33,952 bases of DNA, from contig JAIQGC010000004.1 of NCBI GenBank assembly GCA_020072805.1, forward strand, positions 1-33,952, given 5' to 3'. Both the position numbers and the translations under genes were made by a program. The notes beneath the pieces are model-generated. The model was given only the letters and a program-made list of their open reading frames with translations. It searched no databases and had not been told where the DNA came from. Origin of the DNA: Terriglobia bacterium (GTDB lineage Bacteria > Acidobacteriota > Terriglobia > Acidiferrales > UBA7541). Below are positions 9,002 to 19,604 of the stretch, piece after piece (positions within the stretch are counted from its first letter, which is position 1; every line of letters begins with the position of its first letter).

Positions 9002-10006
9002 TTACTCCCTCTTCAGCGGTCTCTCCAGGATCGCCCGGATCGCTTCCCGCGCCGGAGTCTTTCCGTGCAGCGTGTCATACACCTGCTCGGTGACGGGCAT
9101 TTCTACTCCCAGCGCGATTCCCATCTCCCGCACCGCGTCCGTCGAATGAATTCCCTCCGCCACCATGCGCATTCCCGCCAGGATCTCCCCCAGCGCCCGC
9201 CCCTTCCCCAGTTCAATGCCCACGTGGCGGTTGCGGCTTGGCCCTCCCGTGCAGGTGAGCACCAGGTCGCCCAGCCCCGCCAGCCCGCGCAGCGTTTCCG
9301 CCGCGCCTCCCAGGGCCACGGCCAGCCGCGTCATCTCCGCCAGCCCGCGCGTGATCAGCGCCGCCAGCGTGTTCGAACCCAGCCCCATCCCCGGGCAGGC
9401 TCCCGCCGCGATGGCGATCACGTTCTTCATCGCCCCGGCGTATTCCACGCCCTTCACGTCCTCGTTGGTGTACAGCCGGAACGACGGCCCGGAAAGCCGT
9501 TCCTGCAGCCGCGCCGACAAGTCCGCGTCCCGGCACGCCAGCACCACCGCCGTCGGATCTCCCCGCGCCGCTTCCGAAGCGAACGACGGGCCGGAAAGCA
9601 CCGCCACGCGCGGCGCAAACCGCGGCGCAAACACCTGCTCGATCACTTCGCTCATCCGCGCATGCGTGCGCAGCTCCAGCCCCTTCGTCGCGCTGACAAA
9701 GGCCATCTCCGGCCTTACATGCTCCCGCATCCGCGTGTAAACGCTGCGCGCATGCGTCGAAGGAATCGCGCACAGCACAATCTCCGCTCCCGCTAGCGCT
9801 TCGCCTTCCTTGCTGGTGACCAGCACTTCTTCGGGAACCCGATACCCCGGCAGGTACGTCTTGTTCTCGCGCTCGCGCCGAATCTCTTCCGCCAGCTTCT
9901 CATCGCGCGCCCACAGCCGTACCTCATGCCCCTTCCCGCTGCCCGCCTCCAGGATCGCCAGCGCCGTTCCCCAGCTTCCCCCTCCCAGAATCGCGATGCG
10001 CGTCAT
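9002..10006 (-). CDS. gpsA: NAD(P)-dependent glycerol-3-phosphate dehydrogenase GpsA
   Basis: GpsA reduces dihydroxyacetone phosphate to sn-glycerol-3-phosphate, the backbone of phospholipids. The 334-residue length is typical. The N-terminal Rossmann motif is GGGSWGTALAI. The family segments SATKGLE, VLSGPSFASE and AGAMKNVIAIAAG (carrying the active-site lysine) are present, followed by the C-terminal LAGLGDLVLTCTG and SRNRHVG. Its ATG overlaps the plsY stop codon by the four-base ATGA arrangement, indicating translational coupling. The product feeds directly into PlsY acyl transfer, so adjacency makes biochemical sense. Confidence 0.97.
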   Translation of the reverse strand: MTRIAILGGGSWGTALAILEAGSGKGHEVRLWARDEKLAEEIRRERENKTYLPGYRVPEEVLVTSKEGEALAGAEIVLCAIPSTHARSVYTRMREHVRPEMAFVSATKGLELRTHARMSEVIEQVFAPRFAPRVAVLSGPSFASEAARGDPTAVVLACRDADLSARLQERLSGPSFRLYTNEDVKGVEYAGAMKNVIAIAAGACPGMGLGSNTLAALITRGLAEMTRLAVALGGAAETLRGLAGLGDLVLTCTGGPSRNRHVGIELGKGRALGEILAGMRMVAEGIHSTDAVREMGIALGVEMPVTEQVYDTLHGKTPAREAIRAILERPLKRE

Positions 10007-10644
10007 TCGCTCTTGTCCTTGTTGCGGCCGATCGTGAATCGCGGCTCTTGGCCCGCCAGCAGCCGCCGGATGTTGGCCTCATGCTTCCAGATAATCAGCG
10101 CCCCGGCCAGCAAAGTTCCCAGGCTCACCGCCACCGGCGGCGCATGGCGCGGCGCCCACAGTAAATACACCAGCAGGGGCATCGCCGCCGCCGCCGCTAT
10201 CGATGCCAGCGCCACGGTCCGCCACACGCTCACCACGAAAGCGAATACCACTATCGCCGCTCCCATCGCTTCCGGGCACAGCATCCCGAATACTCCCGCT
10301 GCCGTGGCTACCCCTTTCCCGCCCTTGAATTTCAGCAACACCGGAAAACAGTGGCCCGCCACCGCCGCCAGCCCGGCCATCATCCTCCACGTCGCGCTGC
10401 CGCCCGTCAGCGCCCCGGCCATCCAGACCGTCAGCGCCCCTTTCGCCGCATCCAGAACCAGTGTCAGCACGCCCGCCCACGCTCCCGCGGCCCGGGCCAC
10501 GTTGGTGGCTCCGATATTTCCGCTGCCCACGCTGCGCACGTCTTTTCCGGTGAAAAATTTTCCCAGCAGCAGCCCGAACGGTATCGAGCCGCTCAAATAC
10601 CCGGCCAGGGGAATCGCCAGATGCACCAGGAAGGTTTGGTCCAT
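10003..10644 (-). CDS. plsY: Glycerol-3-phosphate acyltransferase PlsY
   Basis: PlsY transfers an acyl group from acyl-phosphate to glycerol-3-phosphate in the inner membrane, making lysophosphatidic acid. The 213-residue protein is hydrophobic with several predicted membrane helices. It contains the conserved cytoplasmic loops: SGSIPFG near the N-terminus, GSGNIGATNVAR, GHCFPVLLKFKGGKGVAT in the middle, and WKHEANIRRLLAGQEPR near the end. Its start overlaps the thpR stop by one base (TAATG), and its own stop overlaps the gpsA start. The three genes are therefore almost certainly one transcript with coupled translation. Confidence 0.97.
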   Translation of the reverse strand: MDQTFLVHLAIPLAGYLSGSIPFGLLLGKFFTGKDVRSVGSGNIGATNVARAAGAWAGVLTLVLDAAKGALTVWMAGALTGGSATWRMMAGLAAVAGHCFPVLLKFKGGKGVATAAGVFGMLCPEAMGAAIVVFAFVVSVWRTVALASIAAAAAMPLLVYLLWAPRHAPPVAVSLGTLLAGALIIWKHEANIRRLLAGQEPRFTIGRNKDKSE

Positions 10645-11216
10645 TACGCGCTGTCCCCGGCTCCGTTCAATGGCCAGCAGGCCAGCCGCGTGTATTTCGA
10701 CCCGCCCTGCTGCAATTCGCTCTGGTAAAGGCAGAATTCCCGCGCCGTGTGCCGGCCGTGGCTGCGCTTGCCGTATTCGTCCAGCGCCGCCTGCAATTTC
10801 CGTGCATCCCCCGGCCCCTGCGGAAAGCGCGCCACGGTCAAGTGCGAAGAAAATTCCCGCTGCTCCCGCCCGAATTCCAGCGGCTCCAGCGCATCTTCAA
10901 TCCCCGCCGCCAGCCGCGCCAGCTCCGGTCCCGCCGCCGCGTCCACCCACAGCACCCGCGCGCGCCGCGCCTCTGGAAAACAGCCCAGCCCGCGAAACTC
11001 CATCTCTACCGGCGCAACCGTCCGCACCCCCGCCAGCGCCGCGCGGATTCCCTCCATCTTTTCCAGCCCGGCCTCGCCCATGAATTTCAGCGTCACGTGC
11101 AGGTTCTCCGCGCGCAACCACCGCGCCTGCGCAATCCGTCCCCGCAGCTCGTCCATCAGCGCCGCAAGATTCTCCCGCACTTCCCGGGAAATCTCCAGTG
11201 CAACGAACAGGCGCAC
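10644..11216 (-). CDS. thpR: RNA 2',3'-cyclic phosphodiesterase (2H family, LigT/ThpR)
   Basis: This is a 190-residue member of the 2H phosphoesterase superfamily, which opens 2',3'-cyclic phosphates on RNA ends. It begins RLFVALEISREVRENL and carries the two catalytic HxTx motifs, HVTLKFMG (about residue 44) and HLTVARF (about residue 130). The arrangement matches ThpR/LigT. The start codon is GTG at 11216, three bases after the cinA stop. The physiological substrate in bacteria is not well settled, and its place in a lipid/cinA operon does not clarify it. Confidence 0.95.
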   Translation of the reverse strand: MRLFVALEISREVRENLAALMDELRGRIAQARWLRAENLHVTLKFMGEAGLEKMEGIRAALAGVRTVAPVEMEFRGLGCFPEARRARVLWVDAAAGPELARLAAGIEDALEPLEFGREQREFSSHLTVARFPQGPGDARKLQAALDEYGKRSHGRHTAREFCLYQSELQQGGSKYTRLACWPLNGAGDSA

Positions 11217-11219
11217 GTT

Positions 11220-12497
11220 CTAGCCCCGCCCCGGCTCTTTGCCCGCGCTCTTCGCCGCGCCGCCGTACAGATAATGCACCCGCACCATATCCAGCGCGGT
11301 CTGCGAAGCCTGCCAGCGGATCATTTCCCGGTCGCCCGGAAAGCGCAGCGCGCGCTCCTTGATTCCGCCCGCGCTGGCCAGCGCAATGTGCACCGTCCCC
11401 ACCGGCTTTTCCTCCGTTCCTCCGCTGGGTCCCGCGATTCCCGTGATCCCCAATCCAAACGTGCTTCCCGCGCGCCGCCGTATTCCCTCGGCCAGCGCCG
11501 CGGCCACTTCCGCGCTCACCGCTCCCTTGGTCTGAATCATCTCCGCGGGCACGTCCGCCCACGCGCTCTTCAATTCGTTGCTGTAGCACACCACCCCGCC
11601 CAGAAAATACGTCGAGCTGCCCGCGACGCTCGTCAGCCTCTGCGCCACCAGCCCTCCCGTGCAGCTTTCCGCTGCTGCGATCGTGGCTCCGTTCATCGTC
11701 AGCAGCCGCGCCACCACTTCCTCGAGCGGCTCCCCCTTCTTCGTGAAGATCCGCTCGCCCAGCGCCATCTCCAGCGCTTCGCTAGCTTCTCCCAGCGTCC
11801 GCTCGGCCGCCTCCGCATCCGCCGTCCACATCCGCAGATGAAGTTGCACCTCGCCCGGCGCCGCCAGGATCGTCGTGGTCACCTCGCCGTAGCGCTTGTA
11901 AATCGGCGCGACAATCTGCTCCACGTGCGATTCCCCCATCCCCGCCACGCGCAGTTCCCGCGCAAACATGCGCACGTTCGAAACCCGCCGCTCCAGGCGC
12001 GGCAGGATCTGCTCGCGGAACATCGGCTTCAGCTCCCGCGGCGGCCCCGGCAGCAGCGCCACCATGCGCTCCCCGTCCTCAATCCACAATCCCGGCGCCG
12101 TCCCCCGCGGATTGTCCAGCGCCTCCGCTCCCTCCGGCACCATGGCCTGCCGCACATTGATTTCCGGCATGGTGCGCCCGAAGCTGCGGAACCGCGCTTC
12201 GATCGCCCGCACAATCGCGTCGTCGCGCACCAGCTTGCGCCCCAGCAGTTCCGCCACGGTCTCCCGCGTCAGATCGTCCTCCGTCGGTCCCAGCCCGCCC
12301 GACGAAATGATCAGAGGCACGCGATTGAGCGCGTCGCGAAACGCCTCTGCCAACAGTTGGCGATCGTCGCCCACAATCGTCTTGCGCACCACTTCAATTC
12401 CCAGACGGTTCAGTTCTTGTGTGAGATAGAGGGAGTTTGTATCCGTACGGTCCGGCGTCAGCAGCTCCGAACCCACCGCGATGATTTCCGCTTTCAT
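11220..12497 (-). CDS. cinA: CinA family protein: competence/damage-inducible domain plus NMN deamidase-like domain
   Basis: The 425-residue protein has the full two-domain CinA layout. The N-terminal MoCF-type domain (about 1-170) starts MKAEIIAVGSELLTPDRTDTN and includes SSGGLGPTEDDLTRE and LPGPPREL. The C-terminal domain (about 260-420), which in characterised relatives deamidates nicotinamide mononucleotide, shows AAAESCTGGLVAQRLTSVAG, FLGGVVCYSN and GITGIAGPSGG. The ATG at 12497 is preferred because it gives the standard family N-terminus; a TTG two codons upstream (12503) is possible. It lies 36 bp after the propeller gene and 3 bp before thpR, in the same run of minus-strand genes. Confidence 0.95.
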   Translation of the reverse strand: MKAEIIAVGSELLTPDRTDTNSLYLTQELNRLGIEVVRKTIVGDDRQLLAEAFRDALNRVPLIISSGGLGPTEDDLTRETVAELLGRKLVRDDAIVRAIEARFRSFGRTMPEINVRQAMVPEGAEALDNPRGTAPGLWIEDGERMVALLPGPPRELKPMFREQILPRLERRVSNVRMFARELRVAGMGESHVEQIVAPIYKRYGEVTTTILAAPGEVQLHLRMWTADAEAAERTLGEASEALEMALGERIFTKKGEPLEEVVARLLTMNGATIAAAESCTGGLVAQRLTSVAGSSTYFLGGVVCYSNELKSAWADVPAEMIQTKGAVSAEVAAALAEGIRRRAGSTFGLGITGIAGPSGGTEEKPVGTVHIALASAGGIKERALRFPGDREMIRWQASQTALDMVRVHYLYGGAAKSAGKEPGRG

Positions 12498-12533
12498 GTT
12501 CAAGCAGCCTCGCGCAGTCCGATTCGGCCGTGT

Positions 12534-13577
12534 CTATCCGTGCAGCGGCAGGCCGACTACGTCCCAGTCCAGCGTGTACACCGCGCCTGTTGTCGCCACG
12601 ATGGCCCGCCCGGAAGACTGTAACGCCAGCCCCACGATGCCCGCTCCGCTCAGCACCAATTCCGCCTGTCCCTGCGGCGTGATGCGCACGACTCCCCGCC
12701 GCCCGCCCAGCGAAGCCGCCGCGTAAAGATTCTCCTCACGGTCAAACGCCAGTCCCTGCGGCCGCCCCAGCCCGCGATAAAACGTCTGCACTTCGCCCCC
12801 CGGCGTGACCCGGTAAATTTTGTCGAAGCTGGAAGTCGTCGGCCCGGAAACGTAGAGATCCCCCGACGGATGAAACGCCAGATGATAGGCCGAGATGGAC
12901 GGCTCGATCGTGGCGAAGACCATGATTTCCCGCTTTGGCGTGATGCGAAACACCGTTCCGCTGCGGTCTCCCACGTACAGATTTTGCTCCCGGTCAAACG
13001 CCAGCCCCGTGGCGATGCCCATCCCCTCCAGCCACTCTTCGGCTCGGCCCTCCGGCGTGATGCGGTGAATCGTCCCGTCGTTGCGGCAGGAAACAAAAAG
13101 ATTTCCCGTGCGGTCCAGCGCCAGCCCGCTGGGATTCACCAGCGAGGTCACGAACGGTTTTACATTGTAATTCGCCGTGATTTTATAGAGCGATACCGGC
13201 ACGCGCTCCCCGCGCGGCCCGCTATAGGTGATGTAAATATTCCCCTCGGCATCCACCGCCGGATTGGCCACCGGATGCAGATTGTCCGCCACTTGAATCC
13301 CAATCGCGATCGGATGCGGCTGGCTTTCCCCCGCTCCCGTCGCCACGCGCACCGTTCCTCCCGCCGCTCCCTCCGGCACGCGCGCGATCAGCCGGTTCTC
13401 CGCCGCCAGCAGCAAACTCGCTTCGGCCTCCCCAAAACGAACCAGCGGCCGCGCTTTTCCCCGCGCCGCAAATCCTGCCCCTTGAATGGCGATCTCTCCG
13501 CCCGGAATGGCCGCGCCGGGCGAAACCCGCTCGATTCGCGGTACGCCGTTCTTCCCCGTGATGTCTGCCATGCTCAT
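12534..13577 (-). CDS. IPT/TIG-domain plus NHL-type beta-propeller protein
   Basis: The protein (347 residues from the ATG at 13577) opens with an IPT/TIG-like immunoglobulin fold: PRIERVSPGAAIPGGEIAIQ, then GAGFAARG and VRFGEAEA, at about 10-90. A propeller of NHL/SMP-30-like blades follows, with repeating PSGLALDRTGNLFVSC, ATGLAFDREQNLYVGD and PQGLAFDREENLYAA. There is no clear signal peptide, so it may be cytoplasmic, which is unusual for this fold. The start is uncertain. A TTG at 13589 overlaps the pgpA stop (TTGA), and ATGs exist at 13577 and 13571, none with a strong ribosome-binding site, which suggests coupling to pgpA translation. Function is unknown; lactonase or carbohydrate-binding activity is only a family-level possibility. 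Confidence 0.85.
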   Translation of the reverse strand: MSMADITGKNGVPRIERVSPGAAIPGGEIAIQGAGFAARGKARPLVRFGEAEASLLLAAENRLIARVPEGAAGGTVRVATGAGESQPHPIAIGIQVADNLHPVANPAVDAEGNIYITYSGPRGERVPVSLYKITANYNVKPFVTSLVNPSGLALDRTGNLFVSCRNDGTIHRITPEGRAEEWLEGMGIATGLAFDREQNLYVGDRSGTVFRITPKREIMVFATIEPSISAYHLAFHPSGDLYVSGPTTSSFDKIYRVTPGGEVQTFYRGLGRPQGLAFDREENLYAAASLGGRRGVVRITPQGQAELVLSGAGIVGLALQSSGRAIVATTGAVYTLDWDVVGLPLHG

Positions 13578-13585
13578 ATTGATTT

Positions 13586-14302
13586 TCAAATCAGGCCCAG
13601 GTGAATCACCACTCGCAAAACCACCGCCGCATAAATCCCCGCCATCCAGTCATCGGCCATGATACCCCACCCGCTCGGCAATTTTTCCAGTTGCCGCACC
13701 GGAAACGGCTTCCAAATATCGAACACCCGAAAAAGTATAAAACCCAGCAACAAGTATTTCCAGTTGAGCAGAAGCATGCTGGATGTGAAATAGACGGCCA
13801 GTTTGCTTCCAGCTTCAAGGTTGCCCATTATATGCGTCGGAAACGCAACGGGAATGAGAGGAAGGAAAAGCGTTAGCAACTGCCCGGAGACTTCATCAAT
13901 AACCACGTATTGCGGATCCTCGATATTTGCATACAACGCAGTTTTCTTGGCGCTCCAAACCCCCAGCCAGGCGATCAGAATCAATAAAAAAAAAGTTGGC
14001 AACTGCAAGATCCAAGACCCAAGCACCGGAGCCGGCCGGCCCATGAACATGGGCATGTCAATCCCCCACGCCATCGCGAAGTCCGTTCCCATTCCAATCG
14101 CGACAAGGGCAAGAAGAGTAAGTGGATTCAACAAGGGGGCCAGCGCCACCCCCACAACCGACCCGCACGTCCCCGGCGCCTTCGGCGCATACCCAATTCC
14201 CAAAACCGTCGCCAGCGCCAGAGCCACTCGCGGTTTCTTTCCCTTCACGATTTTCTCTGCGCCTGCGCCCGGCATCTCACTGTTCGGATTCATTGGGCTC
14301 AT
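13586..14302 (-). CDS. pgpA: Phosphatidylglycerophosphatase A
   Basis: PgpA removes the terminal phosphate of phosphatidylglycerophosphate to give phosphatidylglycerol. The 238-residue membrane protein contains the family signatures ATVLGIGYAPKAPGTCGSVV near the N-terminus, EDPQYVVIDEVSGQLLT (metal-binding acidic motif) in the centre, and FRVFDIWKPFPVRQLEKLP followed by GWGIMADDWMAGIYAA at the end. It is longer than the E. coli protein, with an extra hydrophobic segment in the first half. The ATG at 14302 overlaps yacG by 26 bp; in-frame ATGs at 14293 and 14275 are alternatives. It joins plsY and gpsA to give three phospholipid genes in this run. Confidence 0.95.
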   Translation of the reverse strand: MSPMNPNSEMPGAGAEKIVKGKKPRVALALATVLGIGYAPKAPGTCGSVVGVALAPLLNPLTLLALVAIGMGTDFAMAWGIDMPMFMGRPAPVLGSWILQLPTFFLLILIAWLGVWSAKKTALYANIEDPQYVVIDEVSGQLLTLFLPLIPVAFPTHIMGNLEAGSKLAVYFTSSMLLLNWKYLLLGFILFRVFDIWKPFPVRQLEKLPSGWGIMADDWMAGIYAAVVLRVVIHLGLI

Positions 14303-14495
14303 CCAGGTCCAGCGTGAACGTCTTTCCGTCGCCGTCCTCTAGATCGTCTTCGTTGAAAACCGGCTCGGACACCACATACTTCTCCGTCGCCCAATTCCCC
14401 AAATCCCGCTCCCGGCAGCGCTCGCTGCAAAACGGAAAATCCGCGTTCTTCTCCGAATTCGTCGCCGCCTTGCAAATCGGGCATCTATGCTTCAT
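14277..14495 (-). CDS. yacG: Zinc-binding YacG (DNA gyrase inhibitor family)
   Basis: This is a 72-residue protein with the four-cysteine zinc site CPIC near the N-terminus and FCSERC about fifteen residues later, followed by RDLGNWATEKYVV. This matches YacG, which in E. coli binds GyrB and inhibits gyrase. The tail is acidic and unstructured. The ATG at 14495 has a GGGAT sequence upstream. It overlaps the start of pgpA and is the first gene of the packed run leading down to gpsA. Confidence 0.93.
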   Translation of the reverse strand: MKHRCPICKAATNSEKNADFPFCSERCRERDLGNWATEKYVVSEPVFNEDDLEDGDGKTFTLDLDEPNESEQ

Positions 14496-14506
14496 ATCCC
14501 AGCCGT

Positions 14507-14590
14507 TGTAGCCACCCTCTTCAGAGGGCTGGCTTTACTCCCCCTCGGTTTCGATCGAAAAGGCCCGCAGTCTAAAGACTGCGGCTACAG
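14507..14590. repeat. Inverted pair of CTRAAG-core palindromic elements
   Basis: Two hairpin units face each other between rimO and yacG. The left unit has the stem CCCTCT/AGAGGG (14515-14528) inside flanking GCCA/TGGC. The right unit has CCGCAGTC/GACTGCGG (14565-14584) around TAAA. Both units start at their outer end with TGTAGCC (14507-14513 on plus; its reverse complement GGCTACA at 14583-14589) and end inward with GGC(C)TTT. After orienting them the same way the two align along their length, while their stems differ in sequence but stay self-complementary. This is the pattern of a dispersed palindromic repeat family. Confidence 0.75.
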
Positions 14591-14601
14591 CATATCGCAA
14601 C

Positions 14602-16044
14602 TTACCCGATCACCCGCAGCGCCGCCCCCGTCGCAATCCGGGTCACTGTCTCCGCCGCCGCAACGCCCTGCGTCGCCCGCGCCGCCAGTCGCGGCAGAAT
14701 CTCCACCACCTCGCCGATTAAATCATACGCATCCGTCTTGGTAATTTTCACCCGCACTGCATCGCCCGCTTCCGCCGTCCGCCCTTCCACCTCGATGTCC
14801 GTCAGAAAAACCTTCCCGTCAATCTCCGGCGCCATCCCTTCCAGCCGCGCCTCCCACACCAGCGGATTTTCCTTGGAAAGCCCCTCCACTAGCGCGATCT
14901 GCTTCGACCCCTTCGCCGCACGCAATTTCTTTCGCGAAATCCGCTTCTGAATCCCCATCAATTCTTCGCGCCGCCCGCGCATCGTCTCCGCATCCACCTT
15001 GGCGTCAAGCGCCGCGCTCTCCGCCGTTTCCACGTCCGAATATTCGAATACGCCCATCCAGTCGAACTCCGCCGCGCTCACAAAATCGCACAGCTCGTCG
15101 AAATCCGCGTCCGTCTCCCCCGGAAATCCCACGATGAACGACGTCCGCAGCGACACCCCGGGAATCGTCCCGCGTATCCTCTCCAGCAGCTTCAAAAACG
15201 CTTCGCCGTTCGACCCCCGCTTCATCCGCGCCAGCACGTTGCGGCTGGCATGCTGCAGCGGCATATCCATATACTTGGCGATGCGCGGCTGCGCCGCCAG
15301 CGTCTCCAGCAGCTTCTGCGTCACCCGGTTGGGATACGCATAAAGAAACCGCACCCACAGCAGCTCCGGCGTTTGCGCCAGCTTTTCCAGCAACTGCGCC
15401 AGCCCGTCGCGCAATCCCAGATCTTCCCCGTACGAAGTCGTGTCCTGCCCGATCAGCGTGATCTCCCGCGCCCCCGCCGCAACCAGATTTTCCGCCTCGC
15501 GCACCACCGATTCGAATCGCCGGCTGCGGAATTTTCCGCGCAGCTCCGGAATGATGCAGAACGTGCACGGATGATCGCAGCCCTCGGCAATTTTTATATA
15601 GGCCGCATGCCGCGGCGTCGTCACCACCCGCGGCGTCAGATCGTGATAGAGAAACGTGGGAGCAGCCTCCGCCGGCAGCACCCGCAAATCCCCGCGCACC
15701 GCTTCCAGTATCCGCTCCACCTCGCCCGTGCCCACCACCGCGTCCACTTCCGGAATATTTTCCAGAATCATCGTGCGAAACCGTTCCACCAGGCACCCGG
15801 CCACGATCAGCTTTTTTGCCATGCCGAACTTCTTGTGCTCGGCCATCTCCAAAATCGTGTCCACCGACTCTTTTTGCGCCGGCTCGATGAAGCTGCAGGT
15901 GTTCACCACCAGCACGTCCGCCTCATTGGCATTCGGCGTCAGCTCATACCCGCCCTGCTGCAAAATGCCCATCATCACCTCGCTGTCCACGAGGTTCTTC
16001 GGGCATCCCAGGCTGACGAATCCGACTTTGGGTGTCTTGCTCAT
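14602..16044 (-). CDS. rimO: Ribosomal protein S12 methylthiotransferase RimO
   Basis: RimO is a radical-SAM enzyme that adds a methylthio group to an aspartate of ribosomal protein S12. The 480-residue protein has an N-terminal UPF0004 domain (VGFVSLGCPKNLVDSEVMMG, then VNTCSFIEPAQKESVD). The radical-SAM cluster motif is EGCDHPCTFCIIP (CxxxCxxC). Other family segments are LIGQDTTSYGEDLG, SFIVGFPGETDADF and a C-terminal TRAM domain. The LGCPKN and DMPLQH segments favour RimO over MiaB. The ATG at 16044 gives the normal N-terminus; a TTG at 16071 is less likely. About 35 residues follow the TRAM-like part, slightly more than in most homologues. Confidence 0.95.
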   Translation of the reverse strand: MSKTPKVGFVSLGCPKNLVDSEVMMGILQQGGYELTPNANEADVLVVNTCSFIEPAQKESVDTILEMAEHKKFGMAKKLIVAGCLVERFRTMILENIPEVDAVVGTGEVERILEAVRGDLRVLPAEAAPTFLYHDLTPRVVTTPRHAAYIKIAEGCDHPCTFCIIPELRGKFRSRRFESVVREAENLVAAGAREITLIGQDTTSYGEDLGLRDGLAQLLEKLAQTPELLWVRFLYAYPNRVTQKLLETLAAQPRIAKYMDMPLQHASRNVLARMKRGSNGEAFLKLLERIRGTIPGVSLRTSFIVGFPGETDADFDELCDFVSAAEFDWMGVFEYSDVETAESAALDAKVDAETMRGRREELMGIQKRISRKKLRAAKGSKQIALVEGLSKENPLVWEARLEGMAPEIDGKVFLTDIEVEGRTAEAGDAVRVKITKTDAYDLIGEVVEILPRLAARATQGVAAAETVTRIATGAALRVIG

Positions 16045-16319
16045 CCGGTAAGTTCGCGCTCCACGCCGCAAACATCTAGTCTAGCACGCACCGGGAAAAC
16101 GCCTGCGCAAGGCGCGCCGCAGCCCGCATTTTGCGTAGGGGCACGGCTTGCCGTGCCCGCTGCAGCACTGGTGGATTGCGCGTTCAGCCGCGCGCATTTT
16201 GGCAAGAATCCCTGCAAATCCCGCAAGCCTCTTCTGCCCGCGCAGTCTCGCGTGATTCCGGTGCGCATGCGAAATGTGCCGTCTCTCGAAGGAGCAAAAG
16301 CTAGATACGGAGCGAGGGC
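16045..16319. other. Intergenic stretch with a GGGCACGGC hairpin
   Basis: The 275 bp between rimO and the lipoprotein gene carries a perfect inverted repeat, GGGCACGGC at 16139-16147 and GCCGTGCCC at 16150-16158 with a two-base TT spacer, preceded by GTAG. Nothing else was recognised. The hairpin lacks a T tract on either side, so it does not look like a standard intrinsic terminator. Confidence 0.6.
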
Positions 16320-16985
16320 TTATTTTTTTACCATTGCCTCTTCGTAGTGATCTTTGTGGACGCTGCCATCTTTGAGATGCATTTCGGAGTCGATGGAGAT
16401 TCTCACGGGGCAGCCTTGCGAGGTGACCCAAATGCCGCCCTTTTCGAAGCCGCCCGGCCCCAGAGTATTGCTATAGAGGCTGCTTTCCCCGCCGGAAGCG
16501 CGGGCTGTGTCAACGGAGTATCGGATTGCGTCGTAGCCGTTCACTTTTTCGGCGCCCTCGCGGACCGTGGCCGAGCTATTCCTCACGAGCGCCATGGTGC
16601 TGGACATTCCCGAGATGCCCATCAGGCTCATCCCCGCGCCCTGCCAGCTTGGCTGGTCCGAGCGATCGCCGTGAAACGAGCGGGAAACGTCATTGTTCTT
16701 GAATGTGCCATCAATCGTCTGCGGGGTGATATCCGCTTCCTCGTCCACGGAATTGGACCCATCGTGCTTGTAGGAATAGTGAAACGCTTCCGGCGGATTT
16801 TGAATACGATCCATGATGCAATTGAGGTCAATGCCGGGATCGGTGGCGTTTCCCGCATTCGAAGCCGCCTTCTGTTCCGCCTGTTTCGGTGACGGGCCGA
16901 AATTACACGCGGAGGCAGCGAGTAACAAGAATCCCGTCGCCGGATAAATCAACCATCTTGAAAGAAATTTGCCTGTTGGGTTCAT
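16320..16985 (-). CDS. Putative lipoprotein of unknown function
   Basis: This is a 221-residue protein with a type II signal sequence: a positive start (MNPTGKFLSRW), a hydrophobic core and a lipobox-like ending (LLLAASAC) placing the lipidated cysteine at about residue 26. The mature part begins with a low-complexity charged linker and continues with a mixed beta-rich domain. I recognise no family. Segments such as VREGAEKVNGYDAIRYSVDT and GGIWVTSQGCPVRISIDSEM resemble outer-membrane-lipoprotein-type beta folds that carry ligands, but this is only an impression. The ATG at 16985 has GGAGG five bases upstream, so the start is firm. A longer frame to 17033 has no support. Confidence 0.8.
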   Translation of the reverse strand: MNPTGKFLSRWLIYPATGFLLLAASACNFGPSPKQAEQKAASNAGNATDPGIDLNCIMDRIQNPPEAFHYSYKHDGSNSVDEEADITPQTIDGTFKNNDVSRSFHGDRSDQPSWQGAGMSLMGISGMSSTMALVRNSSATVREGAEKVNGYDAIRYSVDTARASGGESSLYSNTLGPGGFEKGGIWVTSQGCPVRISIDSEMHLKDGSVHKDHYEEAMVKK

Positions 16986-17028
16986 CACTGCCTCCAATCT
17001 GGCTTCCGCGCTGCAATAGAAAGCCCGG

Positions 17029-17054
17029 CCCACGCGGAAATTTCCGCGCGTGGA
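17029..17054. repeat. Imperfect palindrome upstream of the lipoprotein gene
   Basis: The arms CCACGC-GGAAA and TTTCC-GCGCGTGG are complementary over 11 bp with a two-base bulge, centred at 17040/17041. It sits 44 bp before the lipoprotein start and about 180 bp after the transglutaminase stop. It could be a protein-binding site or a weak transcription end; the sequence does not decide. Confidence 0.4.
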
Positions 17055-17232
17055 CGCAAGAAAAGTGCCGATACCATTTCAGAGTTCGGCTTTAATACGC
17101 GGGATAATAGCATGGGCTATTTCAGGCGCAAGTAATTTCCATAGCCGCTTCTCTTGATGATTGCCGTTCCCTGTGTTCTCTGCCAAGAGGCGCATCGCAA
17201 TAGCCGTCTCGAATCGCAAATCGACCCACCGC

Positions 17233-19497
<2,265 letters not shown>

Positions 19498-19604
19498 GGC
19501 GCAGTCTTCATCCTAGCACCGCGGCCCGCGGCGCGGCGCCCCGGGCGCCCGCGCCGTGACCTTCGCGCAACCCCCTGGCCGGAGCGCCTGGGCGAATGCG
19601 ATGT

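Noticed and set aside
10749-12623. A 624-codon plus-strand frame opposite thpR and cinA
   Set aside because: The translation is a histidine/arginine/proline-rich shadow of two well-identified genes and has no ribosome-binding site.
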